DNA from: Thermobifida fusca NBRC 14071 = JCM 3263
Lineage (GTDB): Bacteria > Actinomycetota > Actinomycetes > Streptosporangiales > Streptosporangiaceae
NCBI RefSeq assembly: GCF_001592045.1
Contig: NZ_BCWB01000040.1
Location: 40,651-104,650, forward strand
Length of the DNA: 64,000 bases
Direction: 5' to 3'
The notes under the pieces were generated by a model, which saw only the letters and a list, made by a program, of their open reading frames with translations, did not search any database and had not been told where the DNA came from. How positions within the stretch are numbered: position 1 is the stretch's first letter; every line of letters begins with the position of its first letter. Positions 32,872-41,728 of this stretch are shown one piece after another. A program made the translations under genes and the position numbers.

Positions 32872-33498
32872 TCAACGCATCCATGGCAGCTTCCTCTTCC
32901 CAAGAGTGCGTGTCCGGACTTTGACTGAGCTGAACATCACGCTTCCCCGCAGGCGGATCGTGGGCGCGTTGACCGTGACCGCCGAGTCCGTTTTCTTCAA
33001 GTCGACGTCACCGAAGATCGGTGTGGTTTCGTTGACGATCCGCACCCCGGGAGGAACCGTCAGTTTCAGCGAGCCGAAAACCAGCCCGCACTGGATGACC
33101 ACCTCACGCTGGGACAGGACTGCTTCGCGCAAGTCCAGCGCGATCTCTCCGAACAGGGTCGACGTGTTGGTGCGCGGTTCCACGAGCCAGCGTCCGCTGC
33201 GCTTCGCGGAGCCGAACACGGCGACGATGTTCTCCGCACCGGTGCTGGAGGCCCGGAGCTCCTCGGCTTCGGAGAGCGTCGGGGCAGGGCCCAGATCGGC
33301 GATGAGCGGCTGCAAATCCCCCAAGGTTGTGGCGGTGGAGAGAGCGTCGAGCCGTTCAGCGTGCTCTTCTGCGGTCAGCCTCCCGTCGACGAAGGCCTCG
33401 CCGAGGAGTTGGGCCACGCGGTCCCGGTCGGCGTCGGAGGCACGGCGCCGCTCCGGGGGCAGTGCGTGCGAGTGGTTGGCGGCGTTTCCCATGGTCAC
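32872..33498 (-). CDS. DUF1707 protein with LiaF-like C-terminal domain (copy 1)
   Basis: This 208-residue paralogue has the same order: DUF1707 (RRASDADRDRVAQLLGEAF, LTAEEHAERLDALSTATTL) then a beta-rich domain (VAVFGSAKRSGRWLVEPRTN, VPPGVRIVNETTPIFGDVDL). The paired genes have probably arisen by tandem duplication and diverged; both keep the RWLVEP and VPPGVR motifs. No membrane helix is present, so they are likely cytoplasmic. Confidence 0.88.
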   Translation of the reverse strand: MTMGNAANHSHALPPERRRASDADRDRVAQLLGEAFVDGRLTAEEHAERLDALSTATTLGDLQPLIADLGPAPTLSEAEELRASSTGAENIVAVFGSAKRSGRWLVEPRTNTSTLFGEIALDLREAVLSQREVVIQCGLVFGSLKLTVPPGVRIVNETTPIFGDVDLKKTDSAVTVNAPTIRLRGSVMFSSVKVRTRTLGKRKLPWMR

Positions 33499-33906
33499 GA
33501 TTATTTGTCTTCGACGGCGGGAGCGAATCGGGAGACAACCCTGAGGTGTCCCGGAGTTTCACACGCGGACACCCTGAGACCGCCCGGCATTACGCGGGGC
33601 GAGAATACGGGTGCGGGGCGCTGCCGGGATGGGGACGCGGGACGGGGAGACCCGCCGGAGTCGCAGTCGAGGCCTTGCGCGCTGCCGGACGACCGTGGTG
33701 GCGGCCAGGGCAGCGCCGAGCGGGACGGAAGCGTCCGGGCACGCTGACTGGGGGCGCCCCGCAGGCGCAGGGCGGCGGGCGTTCACGCGGCCGTCACCCC
33801 CGTCTGGAAGGGTGGTCGCTGCGGACGGGTGGAATCGGGGGCGACCGGCGCGGTCGGCGGCCGAGCGTCCAGTATGTTCGCACTCGGGCTGTCACGAAGG
33901 AGAGCT
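33499..33906. other. Gene-free region upstream of ABC ATPase
   Basis: I see no gene with supporting features here. The only recognisable site is AAGGAGAG (33897-33904), the ribosome binding site for the ABC ATPase. Confidence 0.5.
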
Positions 33907-34692
33907 ATGAACGGGCACGTGCTGCACATGAGCGGGGTCGGGGTACGCCGCGGCCAGACGGTGTTGCTGGACGCAGTGGACTGGACTGTGGCGGAAGGGG
34001 AGCGCTGGGTGGTCGTGGGACCGAACGGTGCAGGCAAGACCACCCTGCTGCGGATCGCCGCCACTCAACTGCACCCCACCCGGGGCACGGTGGAGGTGCT
34101 CGGTGAGCGGCTCGGCCGCGGAGACGTGTTCGAGCTCCGGCCGATGATTGGCTTCGCCTCGTCTGCGGTGGCCGCCCAGCTTGAGGACGACATGCGCGTC
34201 CGGGACGTGGTGGTCAGCGCCGCCTACGGCTATCTGGGCACAGGGAAAGAGGAGTACAGCGCCCCTGACTATGCGCGGGCCCGGGCACTGCTGGGCCGGT
34301 GGGGAGTGCTGCGGTTCGAGGACCGTGCGTTCGGCACCCTTTCGGAAGGGGAACGCAAACGGGTGCTGATCGCCCGAGCGTTGATGTCCAACCCGGAGCT
34401 GCTGCTCTTGGACGAGCCTGCGGCCGGGCTCGACTTGGGCGCGCGGGAGGATCTGGTGCGCCGCCTCGGCACGCTCGCGAAAGACGAGTCTGCCCCCGCT
34501 CTCGTGCTCGTTACCCACCATGTTGAGGAGATTCCCCCCGGGTTTACGCACGGCCTGCTGCTGCGCGGAGGCAAGGTGGTGGCCGCGGGGCCGCTGGAGC
34601 AGGTGATGACCGCCGACCACCTCAGCACCACGTTCGGTATCGGGCTGAAGGTGGAGTTCGACGGGGAGCGCTGGTCGGCCCGAGCGTCGTAA
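33907..34692 (+). CDS. ABC transporter ATP-binding protein
   Basis: The 261-residue ATPase has Walker A GPNGAGKTT, signature LSEGERKRV, Walker B LLLLDEPAAGLD and the H-loop VLVTHHVEEI. No permease gene is adjacent, so it may act with a distant partner or as a stand-alone ATPase, as in ModF/YfhB-like proteins that regulate rather than transport. Start ATG 33907 follows AAGGAGAG. Confidence 0.92.
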   Translation: MNGHVLHMSGVGVRRGQTVLLDAVDWTVAEGERWVVVGPNGAGKTTLLRIAATQLHPTRGTVEVLGERLGRGDVFELRPMIGFASSAVAAQLEDDMRVRDVVVSAAYGYLGTGKEEYSAPDYARARALLGRWGVLRFEDRAFGTLSEGERKRVLIARALMSNPELLLLDEPAAGLDLGAREDLVRRLGTLAKDESAPALVLVTHHVEEIPPGFTHGLLLRGGKVVAAGPLEQVMTADHLSTTFGIGLKVEFDGERWSARAS

Positions 34693-34807
34693 CCGGGGCG
34701 GCACGGCCGGGCAGCAGGGACGGCAGCCCCGCCTTCCGTGGCCGGTGCAACAGGTTCATAGACTGCACGGGATTCGGGAAGGTTCACACACCGGTTCGGG
34801 GGCGTCC

Positions 34808-35560
34808 GTGAACGCGTGGGAGGCATGCGTCGTCTTTGCTGCGGGTGCCGGGGCGGGAGCCATCAACACGCTGGTGGGCTCCGGTACGCTGTTCACTTTT
34901 CCGGCGCTGCTGGCGTGCGGGATTTCTCCGGTGACGGCCATGATCTCCAACAGCATCGGACTCACCCCGGGGTCGATCGCCGGAGTGATCGGCTACCGCA
35001 GGGAGCTGGCTGGGCAGCGCGCCCGAGTGCTGCGGTTCGGCGGGATGTCGTTCCTGGGGGCGCTGACCGGCGGAACCCTGCTGCTCACTTTGCCGGAGCG
35101 GGTGTTCACGTCGATTGCGCCTGTGCTCATCCTGTTCGCCTGCGCGCTCATTATTTTCCAGCCTCAGATCAGCGCGCGGCTGCAGGAGCGTCGTGCGGCC
35201 CGCCCCCACGGCGGCCCGCTGCTGCCGCTCGGCGTCTACGGGGCGGGCGTGTACGGCGGGTATTTTGTCGCCGCTCAGGGCGTCATCTTGATCAGCCTGC
35301 TCAGCAGTTCCCTCAATGACGAGATGCAGCGCCTCAACGCGTTGAAGAACGTGCTGGCGCTGATCGTCAACGCGTCGGTGGCCCTGTTCTACCTTGTCCT
35401 GGCTGAACCCCACTGGGGGGCGGTGGCGCTGATCTCCACCGGTTCGGTGATCGGGGGGTATTTTGCCGCGAAGTTCGGCCGCCGGCTCCGCCCGGGGGCG
35501 CTGCGCGCCCTGATCGTCGTCATCGGCCTCACCGCAGCAGTCCAACTGGTGCTGCGGTGA
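34808..35560 (+). CDS. TauE/SafE-family membrane permease
   Basis: The 250-residue protein has about eight hydrophobic helices and the family signature GAGAGAINTLVGSGTLFTFP near the N-terminus, with a second similar repeat (GAGVYGGYFVAAQGV). Family members export sulfite, sulfoacetate or related organosulfur anions. GTG 34808 starts just before homology; an in-frame start at 34745 exists. It converges on the HD hydrolase gene with a 10-base gap. Confidence 0.87.
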   Translation: MNAWEACVVFAAGAGAGAINTLVGSGTLFTFPALLACGISPVTAMISNSIGLTPGSIAGVIGYRRELAGQRARVLRFGGMSFLGALTGGTLLLTLPERVFTSIAPVLILFACALIIFQPQISARLQERRAARPHGGPLLPLGVYGAGVYGGYFVAAQGVILISLLSSSLNDEMQRLNALKNVLALIVNASVALFYLVLAEPHWGAVALISTGSVIGGYFAAKFGRRLRPGALRALIVVIGLTAAVQLVLR

Positions 35561-35570
35561 GGCCGGTCAG

Positions 35571-36197
35571 TCAGTTTCGGCTGAGGTAGCCGCGCCGTTC
35601 GGCGTCATCGACGAGCGCCAGCGCGTAGGCGCCCAGTGGCTCGGATCCCTCCGAGATGAGTTTCACGTTCTTGAGCACGTCGTCCTTGGAGATCTTGAAC
35701 TGCCGCCACATGGCGCCTTCGGTGTGCCAGTTGGCGAGCAGGGGGGAGAGGCGGTCGATGGCTCTGGCGAACCGCGCCTCGGGGGTTTTGCGTTCTTCGA
35801 ACTCGTCCCACAGGTTCCGTGCCCACACGGCCTGGTCTTCGGGCAGGAGCGCGAAGATGCGGTCCGCGGCGGCACGTTCCCGTTCCGCCTGGGTGCTCAC
35901 GGCGGCCTGGTCGTAGATGTAGGTGTCTCCGGCGTCGATTTCCACGATGTCGTGCACCAGCAGCATGTTCACCACGTGGTCGATGTCGGTGCCCGCGGGG
36001 GCGTATTCGGCGAATACGCGAGCGAGTACCGCCACGTGCCAGGAGTGCTCGGCAGAGTTTTCGCGGCGGGCTCCGTCAATGAGCAGAGAACGCCGCAGTA
36101 CGCGCTTGAGCTTGTCGACCTCCAGGACGAACCGGAGTTGAGAAGTGAGCCGTTCATGATCGATTCCGCTGGTGAACACCGGCGCCGGCTCAGTCAC
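35571..36197 (-). CDS. HD-domain phosphohydrolase, YfbR/HDDC2-like 5'-nucleotidase
   Basis: The 208-residue protein shows the HD-domain metal ligands in NSAEHSWHVA and LLVHDIVEIDAGD, and a late AIDRLSPLLANW Asp region. The HDDC2/YfbR group dephosphorylates deoxynucleoside 5'-monophosphates. I use GTG 36197 because AGGAGGG lies about 8 bases upstream; the open frame extends to 36248. Confidence 0.88.
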   Translation of the reverse strand: MTEPAPVFTSGIDHERLTSQLRFVLEVDKLKRVLRRSLLIDGARRENSAEHSWHVAVLARVFAEYAPAGTDIDHVVNMLLVHDIVEIDAGDTYIYDQAAVSTQAERERAAADRIFALLPEDQAVWARNLWDEFEERKTPEARFARAIDRLSPLLANWHTEGAMWRQFKISKDDVLKNVKLISEGSEPLGAYALALVDDAERRGYLSRN

Positions 36198-36469
36198 GTG
36201 AGTCGCCCTCCTAGAACTTGTCACACGCGAGCCCCACGAAGAGGACACTCGTTCACGCTGAGCATCCAGCGGGGAGAGTAGCCGTAGAGTGGGGCACCAA
36301 GTGATTATTCATCACGCTGCTGGGACCAGTGGGGGATGTCCGGCCCTTCACCAGGGAAGTGGTGACTCTAGGCAAGCGGGGCAAGCGAGCGCCGAGGAGC
36401 CGGGCAGCGGTTCTTGGCCGGCAGCGGATTTCGGAGGGGCAGCCCGCGGCCGGTGCGGGGGCGGAGCAG

Positions 36470-37336
36470 TCAGGGCGCGGCCTGAGGGCGGGCGATCAGG
36501 TGGGTGTGGAACCATTCCGTGAGGGCGCGGTCGGTGAGGACCGTCCCGGGGGTGGGCGGTCCAGGGTCGAGCCCGGGTTCGGGGCCTAGAGTGTGGGCGA
36601 GGTCGGGAATCACGACGTGCCGCAGAGTGTGGGGCTGGTGGTGCGGGGAGAGCGCGTCGTGGAGGAGACGGCCGTGGCTGGGCCGGATGATCTCGTCGTG
36701 TTCGCCGTTGACGATGAGGACAGGGGTGTCCGGCCCGCGGGAGGCGAGTTCGTCGGCTCGTTCGGTGAAGTCCAGTCCGGCAGCGGCGTCCCGCGACTGG
36801 TCGTCCCACGTGTAGTCGACTCCGAGGTGGCGTTCCCGGGCGGAGAGGACGTGGGTCGGGTCGATGACGGGGTTGACCACGCCCACGGCGCCGACGGGCA
36901 GGTCGCTTTCGATGAGGGCGAGGAAGACGGCGGCTCCGCCCGCTCCAACACCCATGAGGCCGAGGGGAGCGTCGGCGCGGGAGAAGGACCGGCGGAGTTC
37001 CGCGACGGCGAGGGGGAGTTCGGCTGCGGCCTGCCGCACGACCGGGCTGTAGAGCTGGAGCAGGTAGTCTTCCCGGCCGAGGCGGTTGACTTCGGACACG
37101 CCGCCTTTGGGGAGGCGGTGGCCGAAGAGGGGAAGGCCGAGGTAGAACCTCCAGGCGGGGAGTCCGAGTAGTGGCAGGGTGCCGGCGAGCGCGGCTTCGC
37201 TGCGCGGCGGTTCGAAGGCGTGCAATGCGACGACGATGGGCACGGTCGGGGCCGGGTCGGGCGGCGGGATCGCGAGGTAGGGGACCCCGGCGGCGATTCC
37301 TGTCAACGTTCGGCTCAGTGTGCTGTCGGCTACCAC
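36470..37336 (-). CDS. Alpha/beta-hydrolase-fold protein lacking a nucleophilic Ser
   Basis: This 288-residue protein has the fold order of dienelactone-hydrolase/prolyl-peptidase relatives: VVALHAFEPP at the oxyanion strand, a late Asp in NGEHDEIIRP and His in VIPDLAHTLG. The nucleophile elbow reads LMGVGAGGAA, with Gly where GxSxGG is expected. GTG 37336 is preferred because GGGAGG stands 8 bases before it; ATG 37354 would use a site inside. It lies downstream of a TetR gene on the same strand and may be controlled by it. Confidence 0.75.
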   Translation of the reverse strand: MVADSTLSRTLTGIAAGVPYLAIPPPDPAPTVPIVVALHAFEPPRSEAALAGTLPLLGLPAWRFYLGLPLFGHRLPKGGVSEVNRLGREDYLLQLYSPVVRQAAAELPLAVAELRRSFSRADAPLGLMGVGAGGAAVFLALIESDLPVGAVGVVNPVIDPTHVLSARERHLGVDYTWDDQSRDAAAGLDFTERADELASRGPDTPVLIVNGEHDEIIRPSHGRLLHDALSPHHQPHTLRHVVIPDLAHTLGPEPGLDPGPPTPGTVLTDRALTEWFHTHLIARPQAAP

Positions 37337-37559
37337 TGCGAGTTCCTCCCTCATGAGATGCGCCCCGCCGACCGAGGGGGATGGGTGGGCCGGCGCGTCG
37401 CGGACCTCGTGGTGTGCGGGCAGGCGGATAACGGGCGTGTGCGGGGCTGGGCGGCGGACGAGGCGCTGCTCCGCTGCCCCGGAGGGTCCGTCCCACGGTC
37501 GCGGATGGTCAGCCGGGCCACTGGGGGAGCGGGGGCCGGTGCGCGGACTGCTGTCGGCG

Positions 37560-38354
37560 CTAGGCCGGTGACCTGTCGTCTGTACTCTTGTGGAGTTCCT
37601 GGGCGGTGTCCGGTTCGTCGCCGAAGACGTGTTCCAGATAGCTGCGGACGAGCTGTTTGGCCGCGGTGATGAGACGGGGGTCGCCGTCGGCGTCGTCGCG
37701 GAAAGCCATTTTGAGCACCGCGTCCGCGGCCTCGACGGAGACGAGGACCGCTAAGTCAAGCTTCTCACTTTGTACGGCCCCGGCGAGGGAAATCAGCAGA
37801 TCGCGTAAGCGCGTTGCGATGACTTGATTGTTCTCCCGGGTGGAATCCAACAGCTTGGGGTCGATTGCGTCACCGAACCGGAGAAAACGGAATCCGGGTT
37901 CCTCACGGTGCATAGTGACGTATTCGTCGATAATCGCGTCAACGGTCTCGGTCCAGTGGTCGAAGTTCTGCTCGGTGATCCGGCGGACGATCCGCGCACT
38001 GAAAATGTCGAGATAGCGCAGGCCGAGTGCTTGGGTGATCGCCTTCTTATCGGGGAAGAACTGGTAGACCGAGCCGATCGCGACCCCGGCGCGTTCCGCG
38101 ATCTTGGTGGTGGTGAGTTCGGCGTATCCGGCCTCGTCCAGGAGTTCCGCGCAGGCGTCGAGCATGCGCTGGACCCGCGCCATGCTGCGCTGCTGGGAGG
38201 GGATTCGGCGCAATGGCGCGTTGATGAGGGAGGGCGGGGAGATGACTGCTGATCCGTTTCGGAGGGCGGGGAAGACCTCCTCTCCAGTGAAAGTGGTGGG
38301 ACACGAGGATGGTGCGGGAAGTCGAGTTGTGGAAGATCGAGAATTGGTGGTCAC
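37560..38354 (-). CDS. TetR-family transcription regulator
   Basis: The product of up to 264 residues carries a TetR helix-turn-helix (LLDEAGYAELTTTKIAERAGVAIGS, then VYQFFPDKKA) at about residues 65-115 and a ligand-binding helical domain. The roughly 50-residue N-terminal extension is unusual and a later start is possible. A GGCCAC-tt-GTGGCC palindrome (38437-38450) lies about 85 bases upstream and could be its operator. Confidence 0.88.
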   Translation of the reverse strand: MTTNSRSSTTRLPAPSSCPTTFTGEEVFPALRNGSAVISPPSLINAPLRRIPSQQRSMARVQRMLDACAELLDEAGYAELTTTKIAERAGVAIGSVYQFFPDKKAITQALGLRYLDIFSARIVRRITEQNFDHWTETVDAIIDEYVTMHREEPGFRFLRFGDAIDPKLLDSTRENNQVIATRLRDLLISLAGAVQSEKLDLAVLVSVEAADAVLKMAFRDDADGDPRLITAAKQLVRSYLEHVFGDEPDTAQELHKSTDDRSPA

Positions 38355-38436
38355 GATCTCTGTGATGCCTTTCGTGGTCAGTTTGTTTATGTACTATTCC
38401 GACTCCCGGGTATAGATGGTCCGTTTCATAGATTTT

Positions 38437-38450
38437 GGCCACTTGTGGCC
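38437..38450. promoter_or_regulatory. Palindrome upstream of TetR gene
   Basis: GGCCAC-tt-GTGGCC is a 6-bp-arm inverted repeat and a plausible autoregulatory site for the adjacent TetR regulator. Confidence 0.35.
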
Positions 38451-39014
38451 GTGATGCCTGCGGGGTTTTCCGCTGCTTCGCTGTCCGAATCTCGGAAAAG
38501 AGGATGTCCTGATTCCCGTTCCCGGGGAGCATGGCGGGGAGGGAGCGGCCGTGCGAGGCGTTCCCCCGAAGGGGATGCGGGGGCTTTCTGCTGCGGCACG
38601 CCATGAAAGGCCGCTGCGCCCGCGGACGTCCGTCACGCTCGAAAGGGGTTTCCCTAGTGCGGCAGAGACGGGGCAGGCCTGGCCTGGGAATACGAAGGCT
38701 GCATGTGCCGCGGCAACCGGTAAGCAGGAGGGGCGCCGTCGACCGAGGGAGTGCTTCCCGGGTAGTGCGGGAAGCAGGGCAGTGTCCAGCTGCCGGTCAT
38801 CTGCTCGGTGCGGCAGGGGCAGGCCGCCGCGGGTAGTTCTCGGGGACGGAGGCGAGCAGCGGTGCGGCAGTGCGGCCGTGCCGCCCGCGTACGCGGAGTT
38901 CTCTAGCGGCTTTCCGTGTTCTTTTTCCGCGCGGCGCGTCCGGGCGGGCGCGGTACGGCAGTGCAGGCGGGCGCCGTACCGCGCGAAAGCTGGTCGGGGT
39001 CTTCCTCAGCCGGG
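38451..39014. other. Gene-free region between TetR and CapA genes
   Basis: Open frames here lack homology, good starts and consistent codon bias. I see no RNA gene or repeat I can support. Confidence 0.5.
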
Positions 39015-40151
39015 TCAGACAGCCGGTTCGCCCGGTTCAGCGGTCAAGTTGATCCCGCTGCACTGTTCTCGGTAGCCCTCGAACCGGGCCACTCCTTCGG
39101 CGATTGCTTGCTCGTCTTCGAACAGGATCGGGACGCCGCCTTCGATGCGGCCGGGCAGCCATTCGTCTTCGAGGATTTCCCCGCCCTGGAGGGTGAGGCG
39201 GAGGACACCGGTCTCAGCGGTGGGGCCGTTGAAGTTGTAGAAGACGAAGTTGCCGAGACCGTAGTGCACGTAGGAGCTGCCCATGTACCCGCCGGGGCTG
39301 ACCACGTGGGCGTGTCCGCCGACGACAGCGGTGGCGCCGGCGTCGATGAGCTGCTTGGCGAGGTCGGGGGCGTGCGGCAGGGGGCAGTGGTCGCCTTCGA
39401 GCCCCCAGTGCAGGAACACGATGACGGCGTCGGCTTCAGCGCTCGCCTTCTCCACAGCGTCGATCGCGTGGGTGATCATCTCGCCCTTGGTGGAGGCCAG
39501 GCCGGGCTTGCCCTCACCCGCAGTCCATTCGGGGATGAGGTGGTCGTCGAGGACGTCGGTGGCGCCGATGATGGCCAGGGTGTTCCCTTTGACTTCGAAG
39601 AACTCGGGCTCATACGCCTCGGCGATGTCGCGGCCCGCGCCGATGATGGGGAAGTCTGCGGCTTCGGCGTTCTCGAGAGTGTCGAGGAGCCCTTCGGTCC
39701 CGTAGTCCATGCCGTGGTTGTTGGCCACGGTGGCCACGTCGATACCGGCCTCTTTGAGAGCGGTGAAGGCGGTGGCCGGGGCGCGGAACACGAACTGCTT
39801 GGCCGGGGCCGGGGTGCCGCCGTCGGTGACAGCGGTCTCCAGGTTGACGACGCTGACGTCGGCTTCCTGGAAGACTTCGGCGACCGGGCCCATGGCAGTG
39901 GCCGGGTCTGCGTCCAGCCGCTGCCGCAGCATGCCCTCGAACATGACGTCCCCACCGATCGCCACGGTGTACGGCTCCTTGACCGGTTCGGCGGAGGCCG
40001 ACGGGGTGGGCTGCGCAGGGCGGTCAGACGAGTCGTTGCTCAACTCGTCCGAGGCCGTGCCGCAGGCGGTGGCGAGCAGGGCGGTAGCCAGCAGCGCACC
40101 GAAGCGGAGCGGGCGACCGTTGGGGAGAGTGAGTGAGGAAAACGGGGTCAC
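39015..40151 (-). CDS. CapA-family lipoprotein (poly-gamma-glutamate synthesis-like)
   Basis: The 378-residue protein has a signal peptide ending in lipobox LATAC at about residues 26-30, then a metallophosphatase-like PGA_cap domain with VAIGGDVMFEGM, VVNLETAV, VANNHGMDYG, FLHWGLEGDHCP and VVGGHAHVV. Members are linked to poly-gamma-glutamate capsule or cell-wall functions; no capBC genes are nearby. The GTG at 40151 follows AGGAGA. Confidence 0.92.
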   Translation of the reverse strand: MTPFSSLTLPNGRPLRFGALLATALLATACGTASDELSNDSSDRPAQPTPSASAEPVKEPYTVAIGGDVMFEGMLRQRLDADPATAMGPVAEVFQEADVSVVNLETAVTDGGTPAPAKQFVFRAPATAFTALKEAGIDVATVANNHGMDYGTEGLLDTLENAEAADFPIIGAGRDIAEAYEPEFFEVKGNTLAIIGATDVLDDHLIPEWTAGEGKPGLASTKGEMITHAIDAVEKASAEADAVIVFLHWGLEGDHCPLPHAPDLAKQLIDAGATAVVGGHAHVVSPGGYMGSSYVHYGLGNFVFYNFNGPTAETGVLRLTLQGGEILEDEWLPGRIEGGVPILFEDEQAIAEGVARFEGYREQCSGINLTAEPGEPAV

Positions 40152-40288
40152 ACGTGTCTCCTGGAAAGCTGGTTCGGCCGTCGTGAATAGAAGACGCGGG
40201 GCACTGGACGACAGGTGTAGGTAGCTGTGATGATGAATCTGATTTGTTACTTATGTCAGGCTTGGCGTCATCGAAATGCACCAGCGAG

Positions 40289-40303
40289 ATTACCCAGAGT
40301 AAT
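40289..40303. promoter_or_regulatory. Inverted repeat upstream of Fur-family gene
   Basis: ATTAC-ccaga-GTAAT is a 5-bp-arm palindrome in the AT-rich interval between the divergent CapA and Fur-family genes, a plausible metalloregulator site. Confidence 0.4.
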
Positions 40304-40420
40304 AACGGAGCGACCGAAAGTTGGGGCTCTTGGAGGAGTGTTGGGAGGGGTGCAGCAGAATAAGTGGATACGGTCGTTTTCTTGATCGATTCCAGATAAC
40401 CTCTTCTTGGGGTGTAAGCC

Positions 40421-40843
40421 ATGGACGACGCCGCTTCGCTGCGTGCTGCCGGGCTGCGGGTGACCGCCGCACGCCTGGCGATCCTTGACGCGGTCCGCCA
40501 GGGGAACCACCTGGACGCCGACCGCGTGGCGCGCGCTGTCCGAGAACGGGTCGGGCACGTGTCGACTCAGGCCGTCTACGACAGCCTGCACGCTCTCACC
40601 GCAGCCGGGCTGCTCCGCCGTATCGAACCTGCGGGATCCCCGGCACGGTATGAGACGCGGGTGGGCGACAACCACCACCACCTGGTCTGCCGTGCTTGCG
40701 GTGAGGTGACCGACATCGACTGCGTGGTGGGGGAAGCCCCGTGCTTGGCGCCGTCGCAAGCGCACGGTTACACCGTCGATGAGGCCGAAGTGGTCTTCTG
40801 GGGGATCTGCCCTTCCTGCAAGGCCAAGGAATCGGAGCACTGA
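40421..40843 (+). CDS. Fur-family metalloregulator (peroxide/iron-type)
   Basis: This 140-residue regulator has a winged helix (LRVTAARLAILDAVRQG, STQAVYDSLHALTAAGLLR), metal ligands in NHHHLVCRACGEVTDIDC and a C-terminal structural CPSC. The sequence resembles FurA/CatR regulators that usually sit next to a catalase-peroxidase gene; I see no katG here. A WGICPSCK ending is typical of the subgroup. Confidence 0.92.
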   Translation: MDDAASLRAAGLRVTAARLAILDAVRQGNHLDADRVARAVRERVGHVSTQAVYDSLHALTAAGLLRRIEPAGSPARYETRVGDNHHHLVCRACGEVTDIDCVVGEAPCLAPSQAHGYTVDEAEVVFWGICPSCKAKESEH

Positions 40844-41728
40844 TCCGGCCTCTCGAGGTTCCGGAAACGGGACCGGCGGTGTCCGGGCGAAGCGTGCCTG
40901 GCGGTGTGCATACCGGGCGTCTCCGGGCAGGAGAGGTCCGACCACGTTCCGCGGGGCAGCGATGGGGTCCCTGCGACATCTGGTTCCTGGAAAGAAGCGG
41001 CGCAGCCTCTGCCTTCCCGGTGTCCCGGAGCGGGACCGGGGCTCTGAGCAGGAGACTGCATCCTCAGCCGTTCCGCCTGCTGCGACAGGAAGAGCCCTCC
41101 AGACAGCAAAAGATCCGGTCATCGGATGAATTGAGTCGACCGGTGGGACAGCACCTGACCGCGGAAGCAGAGCTCCGATCGAGGGGGATTCCGCCGTGCG
41201 GCCAATAGATCGTCCCGCTGACCTCTCTGCTGTGAGCGTTGCGGCGGAAAACTTCGGATATCAACCATAAATGTGGTTTTCTCTCATATTCTGCCGCGAA
41301 TCAGGAGAATGCGGCTTTTTCCGATTCTTCCGGGTGCTGATCGCCTCTGTGTCGCAGATATGTGGTGTATCTGTTTTGTCCTTTTTCGTGGACTCTGTGC
41401 TGGTTGCGGGGATGCTCGCGGGGTGTGGCAACGTTTCCGGCTTTTTGAACGAAAAGCTGTCCGGGGAAACTCATGAGTTCTTCAAAAGGTCTCGCAGAAA
41501 GCCTCACGGAAGACCAATAAACTGCTAACGTTACGGTCTGTCAGCGGCCAAGGGTGGATCGCGGATATTTCTTATCGACCCGCCAATGGCCTATAAGGTC
41601 TCCCTCGCCGCTGAACACAGCACCAAGCTTTGGATGTCGAGCCGTGGTTCACCGATCCCGCTCACGGTGACTCTTTGTGCTCTGTCATTCGCTACGAGTA
41701 ATAGTTAGCGAAAGGTCATACCGGAAAC
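40844..41728. other. Long gene-free region upstream of chaplin gene
   Basis: No supported gene lies in these 885 bases. Positions 41250-41720 are notably AT-rich and include an open frame at 41271-41528 with no homology or ribosome binding site. The right part is probably the chaplin promoter region. Confidence 0.5.

Noticed and set aside
41271..41528. An 85-residue AT-rich open frame
   Set aside because: No ribosome binding site, no homology I recognise and codon use unlike the rest; a GCGN motif resembling chaplins is too short to count.
40844..41728. A katG gene or remnant downstream of the FurA-like gene
   Set aside because: I looked for heme-peroxidase motifs in all frames offered and saw none; the region is gene-free and partly AT-rich.
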